Assembly (NCBI GenBank): GCA_034387635.1
Contig: JAOANU010000006.1
Location: 124,001-188,000, forward strand
Length of the DNA: 64,000 nucleotides
Reading direction: 5' to 3'
Origin: Rhodosporidiobolus odoratus
Taxonomy: Eukaryota > Basidiomycota > Microbotryomycetes > Sporidiobolales > Sporidiobolaceae
Shown here in pieces: positions 22,270 through 32,773 of the stretch. The first letter of the stretch is position 1. Every line of letters begins with the position of its first letter. Below the pieces are notes generated by a model that made no database searches, was not told where the DNA came from, and saw nothing but the letters and a program-made list of their open reading frames with translations. The translations under genes and the position numbers were made by a program.

Positions 22270-23232
22270 CACAGTCAAGTGAATCAAGGCGATCTTCCGG
22301 TGGACCAAAGTCTGGGAGATAGACTGCAATGCGTTTTTCTCTGGGTTCTCCCCAGTCGATACACCGATGAGCTTTTCCGCCAGCATACCTCGGGCGCAGT
22401 CACCTTCCGCACAGGGCAAGGGCACTCGGAGCCCGCTCAAAACCTGTGCAGCTGCACCAGCTACCGTTAGTCCGCTTGAGCCGCTTCCTTCCGTCCTCTC
22501 CTCTTGACCAGGAGGCGACTTTCGGCGTGTTTCTCGGAGTTCAACTCTCCAGCTTTTCGCATCCCGCCGAATCCTCGAAGGCACCTTCTCTCTCTCCGGT
22601 CCTGCACTGCACATAGGCGTACCGCAAGCATGGGCATCGAAGTAAGCCTTTCTCGTCACGGTTTGACCTTCTCAGCCTGACATCCTCCTCCCACAGATTC
22701 CCCTTTCCTCCTCTAACAACAACCCCGTCGACCTCCCTCTCGGAAAGCGCGCCAACGAGTCCTTCTCCAGTAACGACCAGTCGAGACTGGTCGCCATCTG
22801 CGTTTTAGTTGGGTTGACCGCGCTGATCCTGGTCGTGGGAATTGGTTTTTTGGTGGAAGATCAGGAAGGCTAGGTCGAGAGGTTAGTCCTGTCTCTCCCT
22901 CACCGCCTCCAACCCACGCAAAGGAGCGAAACACTCCTCAGCTCTGTACAAGAGACGCTCCCTTGTCTCCCTCGACGACGCCTCGTGAAGAAAAAGTCCC
23001 CAGGTTATGGCGCGTTCCACCTCTTTCAACCTCGTCCGCCCTACCGACAATAGCAGCACCGGGGACAGCAGTAGCTATGGTCACCATACCGAGCTTGTAT
23101 AGTCAGGCTGAGCTGGGGCAAGTAGCTAGAGGATGGGTGCGGCAGAGGGGAACGTCGGTTTCTACGATGGCTACGACGGTGGAAGGAGAGGGAGGAGGTT
23201 TTGTCGCGCCACCGCCGTATGTGAGGATGTAG
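22270..23232 (+). CDS. Single-span membrane protein with PPxY tail (cluster member 3), possibly frameshifted
   Basis: Start not resolved. Ectodomain blocks: LFRQHTSGAVTFRTGQGH then, after a phase-1 intron (about 22467-22511), SRSSTLQLFASRRILEGTF and GPALHIGVPQAWAS. After another intron come LPLGKRANESFSSNDQSR and a membrane span (LVAICVLVGLTALILVVGIGF). The following bases would read the typical stop-transfer WWKIRKARSR if one T of the six-T run at about 22845-22850 were absent; as written the frame hits TAG at 22871. Alternatively a weak GTGGAA donor right after the T run skips to an acceptor at 22940 and opens the tail (LCTRDAPLSPSTTP onwards), ending FVAPPPYVRM at 23232 with a PPxY motif. 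Either the gene is broken, the base call is wrong, or the weak donor is used. Confidence 0.5.
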
Positions 23233-23492
23233 CTTGTATTGTAGAGCTATTCTTCGTAAGCCAGACGAGGCGAGATGAACGGGGCGCTTCGTTGTTTGCA
23301 TTCCGTCTTAGCAAGACGGCAGTGTTGGCTGGTTTCAGGCGCGTGTGAGGGCCAGAGCTCAGCAGGTACGTTACTACTTGCGTATTGAGACGAAAGGGAG
23401 TCAAGGGAATAAGATACGAACAGAGACCCAACTAAGAACACCGAAACCCGACGCCTTCCTCCCTTTCCCCCTTGAGATCAACCTCAGCCATT

Positions 23493-25433
23493 CTATCCCC
23501 CACCCTCCTCAAACCCCTCCCCCCTCCTCCCCCTAAGCTGTTGACACCCACTATCCTGACTCACACACGTCACCGGTGACCCCGAAGCTGAAGCTGAAAC
23601 TGAAGATGAAGTCCAAGTCGAAGCCAACGTCGAAGTGGGTGAGATGGGCGTCAAGGTTCCGCTGCTCCCGTCTGTCCAGGAGGGTGATTTCGTATCGGGG
23701 TTGACGAGGGTGAGACCGTCGATACCGAGAAGGCGCGGACGAGTTGAGGGGGCAGGGATGGCACCGGCGCGCTGTGGGACAACAGTTTAGTTCCGGTCTA
23801 GATGCGGAGCAGAAAGAGCGGGTGAGGAGAAGCAGTCGAAAGACATAGGAGAGGAGGAAATGAGGAAGCTAGACGTACCTGTAGAGCAGCTCCATCTCGG
23901 TCAAAGCATTCCTTTAGAGTCATGTTACAAGCGCAACGGAGGACGAGAGGACGGCTGATGGTTTTGGGAGCGGCGGCGGAGTAGGCGGGTAGATACAAGC
24001 TGTCAATGAGACAACAACTGTGGAGGGCAACGCTGGAGTCAGCGTCACAATTAGGCAGGGAACAAGAAGATGAGCCTCGGGCATGAGTAGACATACCAGC
24101 TCGTGATGGTGACCGGCTTTCCAATAGTAAGTAAAATATCCTCTTCCTCCCCCTCCTTCCTGTACCGAACCTGCACACTCATCTTGTGAGAAACCCTAAT
24201 TCTCGTCTCGGTCGCTTCGAGCGTTGAAGGACGGACGTGGTCGTCGTCCGGTACACGGACTATGCGAGAGAAGTGAAGTTCTTGCCCCGCTTGGACTATT
24301 GCAAGCGGGTAGGGATCGGCTATGGGCTTGTCGGGTAGGATGGGGCAGCACGGATCGGGAGTGGCGGGGGCGGCGATGTCCGTTGATGTCGCGTCTTGAG
24401 GTGCAGCAGGTAGAGCTTCGATACCGGCTTGAGCTGTATTGGCTGTGCAAGTCGGGTCGTGCACCTTGACGAAGAGGCTGGGGCTAGCGCTCGAGTCGAC
24501 CTTCTTCAGTACAAAATCACGAGGCTTGGGTCGAGCGATGCGGCCATCAGAGTAATGGATCTCGAAGTTTTGTGTGATCATACCGTTGACGGAAACGATA
24601 GACACCGGCCTCGGCGGTCCTAGTAGGGTGAGACGGATGTTGCAGAGGGCCGCGACAGTCAGGTGCGGCGACGTGACACCAATACCGACCGGCCCGAGGT
24701 CGTCCGAATAGTGCTGGAAGGAGACGTCGGTGGGGTACGGTAATTCGCCGGGAGGGGAGGGGTTGACGGAGAGCCAGAGGGCAGTGGGTGCGGAGGAGAA
24801 GGAACTGCCGAGAAGTCCGCCATCAAAGTCTACTCGAGCCTTTACTGCTCAGGTTTAGCAGGCAAGTCAGACACGTTTCGCAACGGAGACGAGCCAATGA
24901 GAGAGCCGGACAAGAGGGATACAACCTTACCGTAGTGACGGATGCGACCGTAGATGCATCGCTGCGAAACAGCAGTGGAGGATGGAATAATGAAGGAGAA
25001 GTTGAAGCTAACGACGTACGCGCTCGTCAGTGCATGGAAGGAAGTACAACACTGCCTAAGCAAGGAAATGAACGCACGCGTGATCCCCCGCCTCAAACAC
25101 CTCGCCGCCAAAGTCCTGTTCGAGTTCCTTGTGCAAAGTCAGGATCGACTCGCCCGACCGGCCACCGCTGCCACCGAAGGCATCGAAGACGTCGCACAGA
25201 CCCTCGAGGATGACCTTGAACTTGCGGATGGCTCGACGGGACGGGAGAGTCACGAGGGCGGTACCTCGCAGGACGGGGTCGGCGGTCTTTGGTGTAGGGC
25301 TGGTCAGCAACCTCTCACCGGGAGCAGAAGGAAGCTGTCGTACAGGGTAGTCCGCAGAGATGGGATGGCAGAAGAACTGATCCTCTTCGAGCGTGATCGT
25401 GATGGAAGGGGAGGAGAAGAGGGAGCCGAGCAT
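23493..25433 (-). CDS. Arrestin-like protein
   Basis: Probable alpha-arrestin-type adaptor. Five exons join in phase from the ATG at 25433 to the TAG at 23493; exon 1 is 25433-25078. N-terminal strands ITITLEEDQFF and PVLRGTALVTLPSRRAIRKF, then VILEGLCD, the marker FEAGDHAFNFSFIIPSS and GRIRHYVKARVDF, match the order of the arrestin N-domain (extracellular-ligand-like beta sandwich: G-x-V motif, aGxHxFxFsfxiP, YxVkAxV). A second block of strands follows (LTVAALCNIRLTLLG; FSRIVRVPDDDHVRPS; MSVQVRYRKEGEEEDILLTI). The tail is Ser/Thr-rich. No PPxY is seen in this protein, unlike many alpha-arrestins, but its three plus-strand neighbours carry such motifs. Alpha-arrestins recruit Rsp5-type ubiquitin ligases to membrane cargo; that role here is inferred. 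Confidence 0.75.
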
Positions 25434-26233
25434 GACGGAAAGGCAGTATCTGGCAGTTGTTGTTGATTGGCAGAGTGTAGATACGCTTGGAAGCACAGCG
25501 AATGGCGATATGACCGGATGGGCCAACAGGAGAGGCGTCAGAAACGTTCGAGTCGAGGGGAAGAACGTAGTTGAGAAGGACAAGCAGCTTTGCAGACGTC
25601 CGGCGTATAAGCATGCCGTCGGAAAGCAGCAAGTCAAGTGGGAAGATCGAGCTCCACGTCGGAGTTGGGGTGCCGCAGCGGGTACGCTCCGAAAGTGCGG
25701 AGTAGAGTGTCGAGTCAAAGGAGAGGAGAGGGAAAATGCTGGAACATGCAGTTGCGGTAGAGACGTGGTTGTCTAGTCATCAGAGCGGCGTAAATCCGCT
25801 TTGTCCGCCCGCGGCAATCATAGAAACGTGTGTCATCTTTTGCTCATGTCAGCGCAGACCCCACATGCGCGAGGAATGACTCGACATGGCGCGAGCCCAG
25901 GTAGGCGGAAGGAGGAAGCCTCGCGCATAACGCGGCGTTCTGCGTAGTCTCGCAGAGGGTGTCGAATGATTGGGCGGAAGCGCCGGCTGAGCTGATTGGA
26001 GTGCATGCGGGAAGAGAGGGAATGATCGGGGGAAGTCGAGACGAAGACATGACCAAGGGGCAAACGAGGGCGGGCGGAGGAACGGCGATTGTAGCGAAAC
26101 TACATAGTCGGTGATTGCTGTTCTGCACTGGCTCAGAGGTTAGAAAAAGAGGACAAAGTCGAGCTCGACTTGTTATGAGATGAGACTGCTGATACTAACT
26201 CGCTCCAACCTCGACGTCGATACTCAGCTCAGT
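25434..26233. promoter_or_regulatory. Divergent promoter region, arrestin-like / mitochondrial RRM gene
   Basis: 800 bp between divergent ATGs. The minus frame of the arrestin gene remains open upstream without protein-like composition. Nothing else recognised. Confidence 0.4.
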
Positions 26234-27630
26234 ATGCACGCCAGAATCTTCAACGCTTCTCGTACCGTTGCGCGCTCTGCTTTCGCTGCTCGCGCCACTG
26301 CCGCCCCTACTTTAACCTCGACCGTCCGCCTACAGTAGGTCAACTTCGCAGCATCATCTGGTCCCGGTACATAGCCTGTCCAGGTTGCCGTCAGAGATTA
26401 TGCCGTCGGTCTGCATACATGGCCAACCAGTCGCAGGGATCGAGCAATTTTCGTAAATGGCCAAGTTGCGAGAAGTGCAGGACACGCTGGACTAGTACAA
26501 GAGGCCGAGCTATCGAGCAATGGTAGAGCAAAGTTCCTCGCCGTCTACCACGTGCTGACCTTGCCGCTTATCGCACAGATCCCGTCTCTTCCGCACCTCC
26601 CCCTTCGCATCTTCCCAAACCCCGCTTTCTTCTTCCTCTGAACCTTCCCCCTCTCCCGCTCCGATCGACAACGAGCAATCCACCTCCCTCCCCACTGAAG
26701 AGATCCCCGCCGTCTCCTCCTCCCTCGACGCCTCGCAAGTATCGACTCCCGCCGCTTCTCCTTCCTCCGAGCCTTCTTCCACCGCGGCCCCCGCCGACAG
26801 CGAAACCGCGACTGCCCCCTCTACCGAAGAAACCCCCGACACTTCGTCGCCAGTCGAAGCCGCAGCCCAGGCAGCAACAGACCAGGAAAAGGTCGCTCGC
26901 ACCGTCTTCGTCGGCGGATTAAGCTGGAACGTCGACCCGGATTGGCTCGAGGATGAGGTTCTGGCGATTCTCGACCGTGCGGACGGAGTTTCTTCGGTCA
27001 GGATCGCGAGGGATCAGATGGGTCGGTCCAAGGGGTGCGTTCTCACCTTTCTGCGTTGCCTTTCTCTTCGCCCTGCAGAGAAATCTCACGTAGGCGTATC
27101 TTGCCGTGGTCCACAGTTTCGCCTTTGTCGAACTCGCCAGTCCCGACATCGCCCGCCAACTGATCGGTACCAAGCCCGTCATTGACGGCCGTGAAGTCGA
27201 ATTCTCCCCCTCGACCTCTCCCGCCAAACGGATTGAAAAGAAGCCCCGCGACTCCTCCTCCGCTGGTTCTCCTTCTTACGCTCGCAACTCCCCCACCTCT
27301 ACCGTCTGGCTCGGAAACGTCGCCTGGTCAGCGGACGAAGCCCTCCTCGAAAAGATCTTCAGGAGGTTCGGAGAGATCAAGCGAATTGGTCAACCCAAGG
27401 ATTTCGAGACGGGCAGGAGTCGGGGAATCGCTTACATTGAGTTTACGACGCAAGAGGCGGCTGAAGCGGCGGTCAAGGTTGGATTGGAGAGGGGGTTCAG
27501 GGTGGATGGGAGGCCGGTTAAGGTTGATTTTGCGAGTGCGCAGAAGAGGGGAAATAACAAGGGACGGTTGGCAAGTGCGGCCGGGGGGAGGCGCCGTGAG
27601 ACTCCTCAAGAGGAGGGATCGCAGTACTAG
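26234..27630 (+). CDS. Two-RRM RNA-binding protein with mitochondrial presequence
   Basis: 356 aa from three exons (26234-26334, 26579-27034, 27117-27630). The N-terminus (MHARIFNASRTVARSAFAARA) is rich in Arg, Ala and Ser with no acidic residues, a typical matrix-targeting presequence. A Ser/Pro/Glu-rich disordered spacer spans about residues 40-138. RRM1 begins RTVFVGGLSWNVD and has RNP1-like RSKGFAFVEL across the second intron; RRM2 begins STVWLGNVAWSAD with RNP1 RSRGIAYIEF. The C-terminus is basic. RRM1 closely resembles that of the nucleolin-type protein at 33797-35744 (both VFVG-LSWNVD-DWL), so the two are likely paralogs sent to different compartments. The first intron is 244 nt, long for this window. 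RNA target unknown. Confidence 0.85.
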
Positions 27631-28075
27631 AGTGGTAGGATAATTGCAAGCCTTGTCGAAGTGCCTTTCACAATACCCATTGCCGTGGGCTGCGCTCGGG
27701 ACAAGCTCGGATACCCGGGATAAGGCTTGCGTGCAAGACTTCTCAGATCTAGATCTACCAACAGAAGGGAGGATGGGGAGAACTAGAAACAGAGCGCAGC
27801 TCCGTCTGGAAAGATCAATTCCGCCGGGGAAGAAAGAAAACCCAATAGACCGCGCCTCAGGCTGCGAGTCTCTTCGCGCTAGCGCGAGATGATGGAAGAA
27901 AAGATGAGTAAAAAGGGTGGAGTAGGGGAGAAAGAACAAAGGTACGAGAGAAAGAGGAGGGAGGGTATGGGTATCTAGAACTGCGAGGCAATGCACAATG
28001 CGAGGGATCGTGAAGAGACGGTACAGAACGAAGGGAAGAACGAGGGTAGGAAGGTTGGCCTGCGACCAGGCGAGA
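27631..28075. other. Convergent 3' region
   Basis: 445 bp between the RRM gene and the secreted repeat protein gene. No recognisable feature except a tandem agatctagatct near 27747-27758. Confidence 0.4.
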
Positions 28076-29226
28076 CTAAGCCCTCTTGACCAGCACTGCC
28101 GGCTTGGAGCTGTGATTCCTTCGGACGACGACAAAGCCAGACTGCTCAGCAGCGGCGGCACCCGCGCAGGACACCTCGGGCGAGGTGAAATTCTGCGAGT
28201 CGGTGGAGAGGTCCTTGCGCTGGATGGAGGAGGACCAGGCTTCGAAGGCGGGAGTGGAACGCTTAGAGAGGCGGGCGAGAGAAGGCAGGGGAGAGTCGAC
28301 GGTGTCGGCTGAAGCAGAGACTGGTTCGGCAGAAGCGACAGGCTCATCCTTGGGCGAGATGACCGTCAGGTTGATGGTGGAGTTCTTGACGCCCGAGGAG
28401 GAGGTGCCGGAGGAGGAGGAGGAGGTGGAAGTGTCGACGACGGCAGAGTGATCGCCAGTAGTGGTAATCGACTGCGCGGCAGCGTCAGAGCTAAGAGCGG
28501 AAGAGTCAACGACGATCGAGTGGTGGCCAGTTGACTTGTTCAAAGCGCGAGGAGGAAGGATGTTGACGTGAACAGTCGAGTCCTCGATTCCGCCATCCTG
28601 AGCGTCGGTACCGACAGTGGAGACGTCGACCAGGACGGAGTGGTCGCCGAGAACGACTTTGCGACGAGTGTTACGCTTGGAAGCGGAGTTGAGGTTGATG
28701 TTGAAAGTCGAGTTGTGGATTCCGCCTTGCCCACCGCGGCCAGAAGAAGAGGCATCGATGTGGATATTGTGGTGCTGAGCGGACTCGGCGGAGCGCTTTC
28801 GCGAGCCGATGACCTGTGGATGTGCGAGCAACGTGAGCTTCAGCTCCACGGTACGGACGGCAGGAGAAAACATACGGTTAGGTTGATAGTCGAGTTGTTG
28901 ATGCCGGACGCAGGCGAAGGAGAGCGCTTGACGCGGTCGGTGGTACTGTCGAGCGTCGAGGTAAGTATGGGTGTCCCGACAGTAAGGAGGAAGACCAATA
29001 GCACGCACAGGTTGATGCTGACGTCCGAACCATAGATGGCCTTTGCGAGTTCTTCCGGAAGGAGGGCGGCGTCAATGGTGTGCGAGGTTGTGTTGCCAGT
29101 CAAGAGGGACTTGTGTGTGATGGTGACGTCCCGCGCTTGATGGCGGTGAGGAGTAGGCAAGCCCTGGGCAAGCTGAGAGCTGGCGAAGAGGGAAATCAGG
29201 AGGAAAAGGGAGTGAGGGATCTGCAT
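28076..29226 (-). CDS. Secreted protein with alternating strand repeats and dibasic (Kex2-like) sites
   Basis: 341 aa from three exons (29226-29009, 28945-28876, 28813-28076). Signal peptide MQIPHSLFLLISLFASSQLAQG. After about 85 residues a repeating pattern begins: an Asn-rich strand of the form NNSTINLTV, HNSTFNINL, EDSTVHVNI, KNSTINLTV alternates with a His/Asp strand of the form HHNIHIDAS, DHSVLVDVS, HHSIVVDSS, DHSAVVDTS. The spacing is about 35-45 residues, suggesting a beta-solenoid or stacked hairpins. Dibasic sites (VKRS, SRKRS, SKRN, LSKRS, VKRA) punctuate it, and several NST/NLT sequons predict N-glycosylation. No enzyme motif. It is transcribed divergently from the chitinase, so both may be cell-wall genes under a shared promoter (inference). 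Family not recognised. Confidence 0.8.
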
Positions 29227-30087
29227 GTCGATTGGTGAATCGGGCGAGAAGGTAGAGCTAGGATCGGAATAGCAGAGATGCGAGCCGGCTCAGAAGCAAA
29301 TGAGAGGGAAGAGATGAGGATGAGAAGGAGAGGGGAGCAGCAGAAGCGACTAGCGGTTTTGAGAGCCGGAGCGAGTCAGCCATTTCTCGAGAGCGAGACG
29401 ACATAGGGTGTCAGCAGATTGTCCAGTAAGAAACGGTAGGCTGAGCGGTGAGATGGCAAGGAGGAGGAGAAGACGGAGGATGGCGAGTTCCGGCCAAAAC
29501 TCCGGCCGAGATTTCCGAGATGGCTCGCCTTCAGAAAATTTTCTCCCGCCCTCTTCTCCTCACGGCCGCTGGTCTTGGCGGGCCTGCGAGGTGCTCTTCG
29601 AGGCTCGAGGCGACTTATATAAGTTGACCGACTCCCACCAGCCTTGAGCAGCAATCATTTGTGGTCGACGACGAGGAGGAGGAGAAGAAGAACAAGGTTT
29701 CTATGTTGAGTGACACGCCATCTTTCCGAGGCGCGCGGAATGGCATTACTGATCGAGACTCGGCTACTGCGTGTAGACTTGTCAGTCAACCTGGGCTGTA
29801 GGCTTGTCGTCCTGCAGACTTTGCCTCTCTGGCTTCTTTCACCCGCCATCTTCCCTTCTCCCGCCTTTTCTTGTCAGCTAGACCAGGAGCCGGCTCCTCT
29901 CTCGCTCTTCTTCTTCCCTCTTCACAACGCACAGGCTGCGCACCCCACTTCGTCAAGTCTCTCTTCGACTCCTCCATCTCTTCGACTTCGCCCTTTCCAA
30001 CCAGCCATAGTCGCTCTTCTGCAATCTTTTTTCCCTCGCCTTTCATTGCAGCTAGCCTGCCCCACCCCGAACCCGCACCAGCACAGG
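29227..30087. promoter_or_regulatory. Shared divergent promoter, secreted repeat protein / chitinase
   Basis: 861 bp. A TATA-like element within a near-palindrome (acttatataagt) lies at about 29613-29624. It is preceded by a CCGGCC-rich stretch near 29489-29505. The plus-strand frame upstream of the chitinase ATG is open from 29710 but reads as CT-rich leader. Confidence 0.4.
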
Positions 30088-32773
30088 ATGCTCTTCTCTT
30101 CCACTTCCACTTCCGCTAGCCGGCCTACTTTCCTTCCTTTCGTCTTCCTCGCCGCCCTCCTCAGCTTCGCCCAGACCACCTCCGCCCTTCCTACCGCCCG
30201 CTCCGTCGCCCAGTTTGAGCCGCTCTTCCGCCCCGCCTCCTCCCAAGTTGGCCCTACCCGTTCCATCGAGCGCCTCCGCCTGCGACGAGCCTTGAGCACG
30301 GTCTTTGGCCGACGAGCAGTAGAGCGTGAGCAGCGGACTAGTGTACCGGTCGGCAACCCGAAGGCGAAGCGAGCAGAGACGACGGTGCCGGAGCTCTCCA
30401 AGCGCGCCCTCGAGCGCCGCGACCTTGGCCTCCCTCCCATCGTCCCCAACCCCAAGACCAAGCGGTCTTTGCCCTCTGCCGCCCTCGTCTCCCCGTCCAA
30501 CCTCCGCCGCCGCTCGTCTGGCCTCCCCGCCATCGTTTCCAACCCGAAGAAGCGTTCGCTCGACCACGAGAAGCGCGCCATCATCGACGCCTCCATCACC
30601 TTCGCTCCGTCCCATGCTGCGCAAGTCAAGCGTTCTGTCATTGAGTCGGTCAAGCGCTTTAAGACTGGCGACTCCGTCTCGTGGAATACTCTCGAACGTC
30701 GCAACACCACTTTGTCGATCGGCCGTATCGGTGTCGCCAGGGTGGTTCCAAACCCCAAGGCCCCCTCATTCATCGACTCGAACGCCTCTTCCGCTTCTTC
30801 CGCCCCGCTCTCGACTTCGACCATCGCCGTCTCCACCTCGACTCGTTCCGTCACCTCGACGACGACATCCCGTGCGTCTTCCGCCACCAGCAAGGCGTCT
30901 ACCACGAGCAAGGCGTCCTCAACCAGCAAGTCCTCCTCCACTACCCGCATCGCGTCTGCGGCTCCGTCCGCCACTGGCTGGCCTTCGCACGGTGGACAGA
31001 TCGCCGGTGGTTACTACCCCGACTGGGTTGAGGATGTCATGCCTCCCGAAGCCATCAACTTCAAGGAGTTCGACCTCATCAACTACTGTTCGTCCTCTTC
31101 TCTTCGTTAAATCTCCTCGCAAACCTGTTGACCTTCTCAACCTTCGTGCAGCCTTCGCCATTCCTGGTTCCGACTACACCGTCTCGCTCTCCTCCGACTC
31201 GGGCAGGATCCTCAAGCGCGTTGTCAAGTACGCTCATGGCAATGACACCAAGGTCTTGATTGCCGTTGGCGGTTGGTCCGACTCGACCTACTTCTCCGGT
31301 GCTGTTTCGACTTCCGCTCGACGCACCGCCTTCGTGCAGAGCATCGTCAGCATTGTCAACACGTACAACCTCGACGGAGTCGACATCGACTGGCAAGCTT
31401 TCCTCCTCTTTCGCATCGTCTCCTTCCCCGGCTGACCTTGCTCGTTTCACCTTTTGCAGGGAGTACCCCGGTACGACTGGTGACTCCGGTAACCAGGTCT
31501 CGGACAAGGACACGGCAAACCTCCTCCTCTTCCTCAAGGCTCTTCGCGCTGCTCTCCCCAACACCCGCCTCTCCACTTGCACCACCCAGCAGACTTACAT
31601 CGGCGCGAACGGCTCTCCCATTGGCGACGTCTCCGCCTATGCCGAGATCCTGGACAACATCCTCGTCATGAACTACGACGTCTGGGGAGGTGAGCTTGTC
31701 TTCTCCGACTTTCCTCGCTCCGACCGATAACTGACTTTGCTCTGCTTTCTCTCTCAGCTTCCTCCACTCCTGGTCCAAACGCTCCTCTCACCAACGCCTG
31801 CCCGAACAGTATGCAGCCGACCGCAAACATGGAATCGGCCATCGAGCAATGGACCGCCGCCGGCATGCCCGCTTCCAAGATCATCATGGGTGTTCCCGCC
31901 TACGGCTACATCTCGTCCTCTACCGCCAAGACCCTCGTACACAAACGCGACGACATCCCCACCACTGGTGTCTCGAACCGCGAGCTTGCTAGCCTCATCC
32001 ACGCCGAGAACAACATGTCAGCCGGTCACCGTTGGTACGTCGAGGGTCAACGCAAGGCCGCCGCTCGTCGCCGCGCTCGTCGCAACGTCGCACGTGCCGC
32101 TCGTCGTCTCCAAACTACCCAGCTCGCCAAGAAGGGCTCGATTATCGTCTGCCCCAACAACCATTCTGGCAAGCCTTGCGAGGGCATCACCGACCAGAAC
32201 ATCACCTCGATTGGCTGGAACCCTCTTACCGACGGCAGTTCGTCTTCCAACTCGACCACGGGCGAGGATGGTGTCTTCAACCCCGGCACCGGCGCTGGCA
32301 AGGTCGGCACGGGCGACCTTTCGGGACTCGAGGGTAACCAGATCCAGTTTGTCGACCTCATTAATTACGGCGTCATCAAAAAAGACTCGTCGCTCGACTG
32401 GGTTGGCACTAATGGCTACACCCGGGCTTGGGATGAGTGCTCGTCTACTGTACGTTGTTCCCTGTCTGTCTCGATTTCTCGACGAAACTGACTTTTTCTC
32501 GCCTGTGCAGCCTTACCTGTACGACACTTCACGCAAGGTCGTCATCACCTACGATGACCCCTCCTCCCTCGGTCTCAAGGGTCGCTTGGCCAAGCAGAAG
32601 GGTATCGCTGGTCTTGCCATGGTACGTTTCTCCGCTCTCGCCCCTTCCCGTCTTCCCTTGCAGACACTGACATCACCCTCTCTTCACAGTGGGACATCTC
32701 CGGTGACACGCCCGACTTCCAGCTCACTCAAGGATGGCGATCCTACATGGGCTTGAGCGCGCTCGGCAACTAG
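30088..32773 (+). CDS. Glycoside hydrolase family 18 chitinase precursor
   Basis: Secreted endochitinase cleaving beta-1,4-GlcNAc polymers, acting in wall remodelling or nutrition. Six exons (30088-31087, 31152-31392, 31460-31689, 31758-32449, 32511-32621, 32690-32773) give 785 aa. Signal peptide within residues 1-34 (LPFVFLAALLSFAQTTSA). Residues 35-230 form an unusual pro-region with four NPK motifs and many KR sites; a Ser/Thr linker (about 230-325) follows. The GH18 barrel starts GGYYPDWVEDVMPPEAINF, has VLIAVGGWSDSTYF, the catalytic DGVDIDWE (acid Glu about 415), ILVMNYDVWG, IIMGVPAYGY and a C-terminal GIAGLAMWDISGD. A basic and Ser-rich insertion lies between PAYGY and the last strands. 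Intron 2 is GC-AG and splits the Trp codon of the active-site motif. Confidence 0.95.

Noticed and set aside
29710..30087. Extending the chitinase N-terminus upstream to 29710
   Set aside because: The ATG at 30088 begins directly with a good signal peptide; the upstream frame is CT-rich leader.
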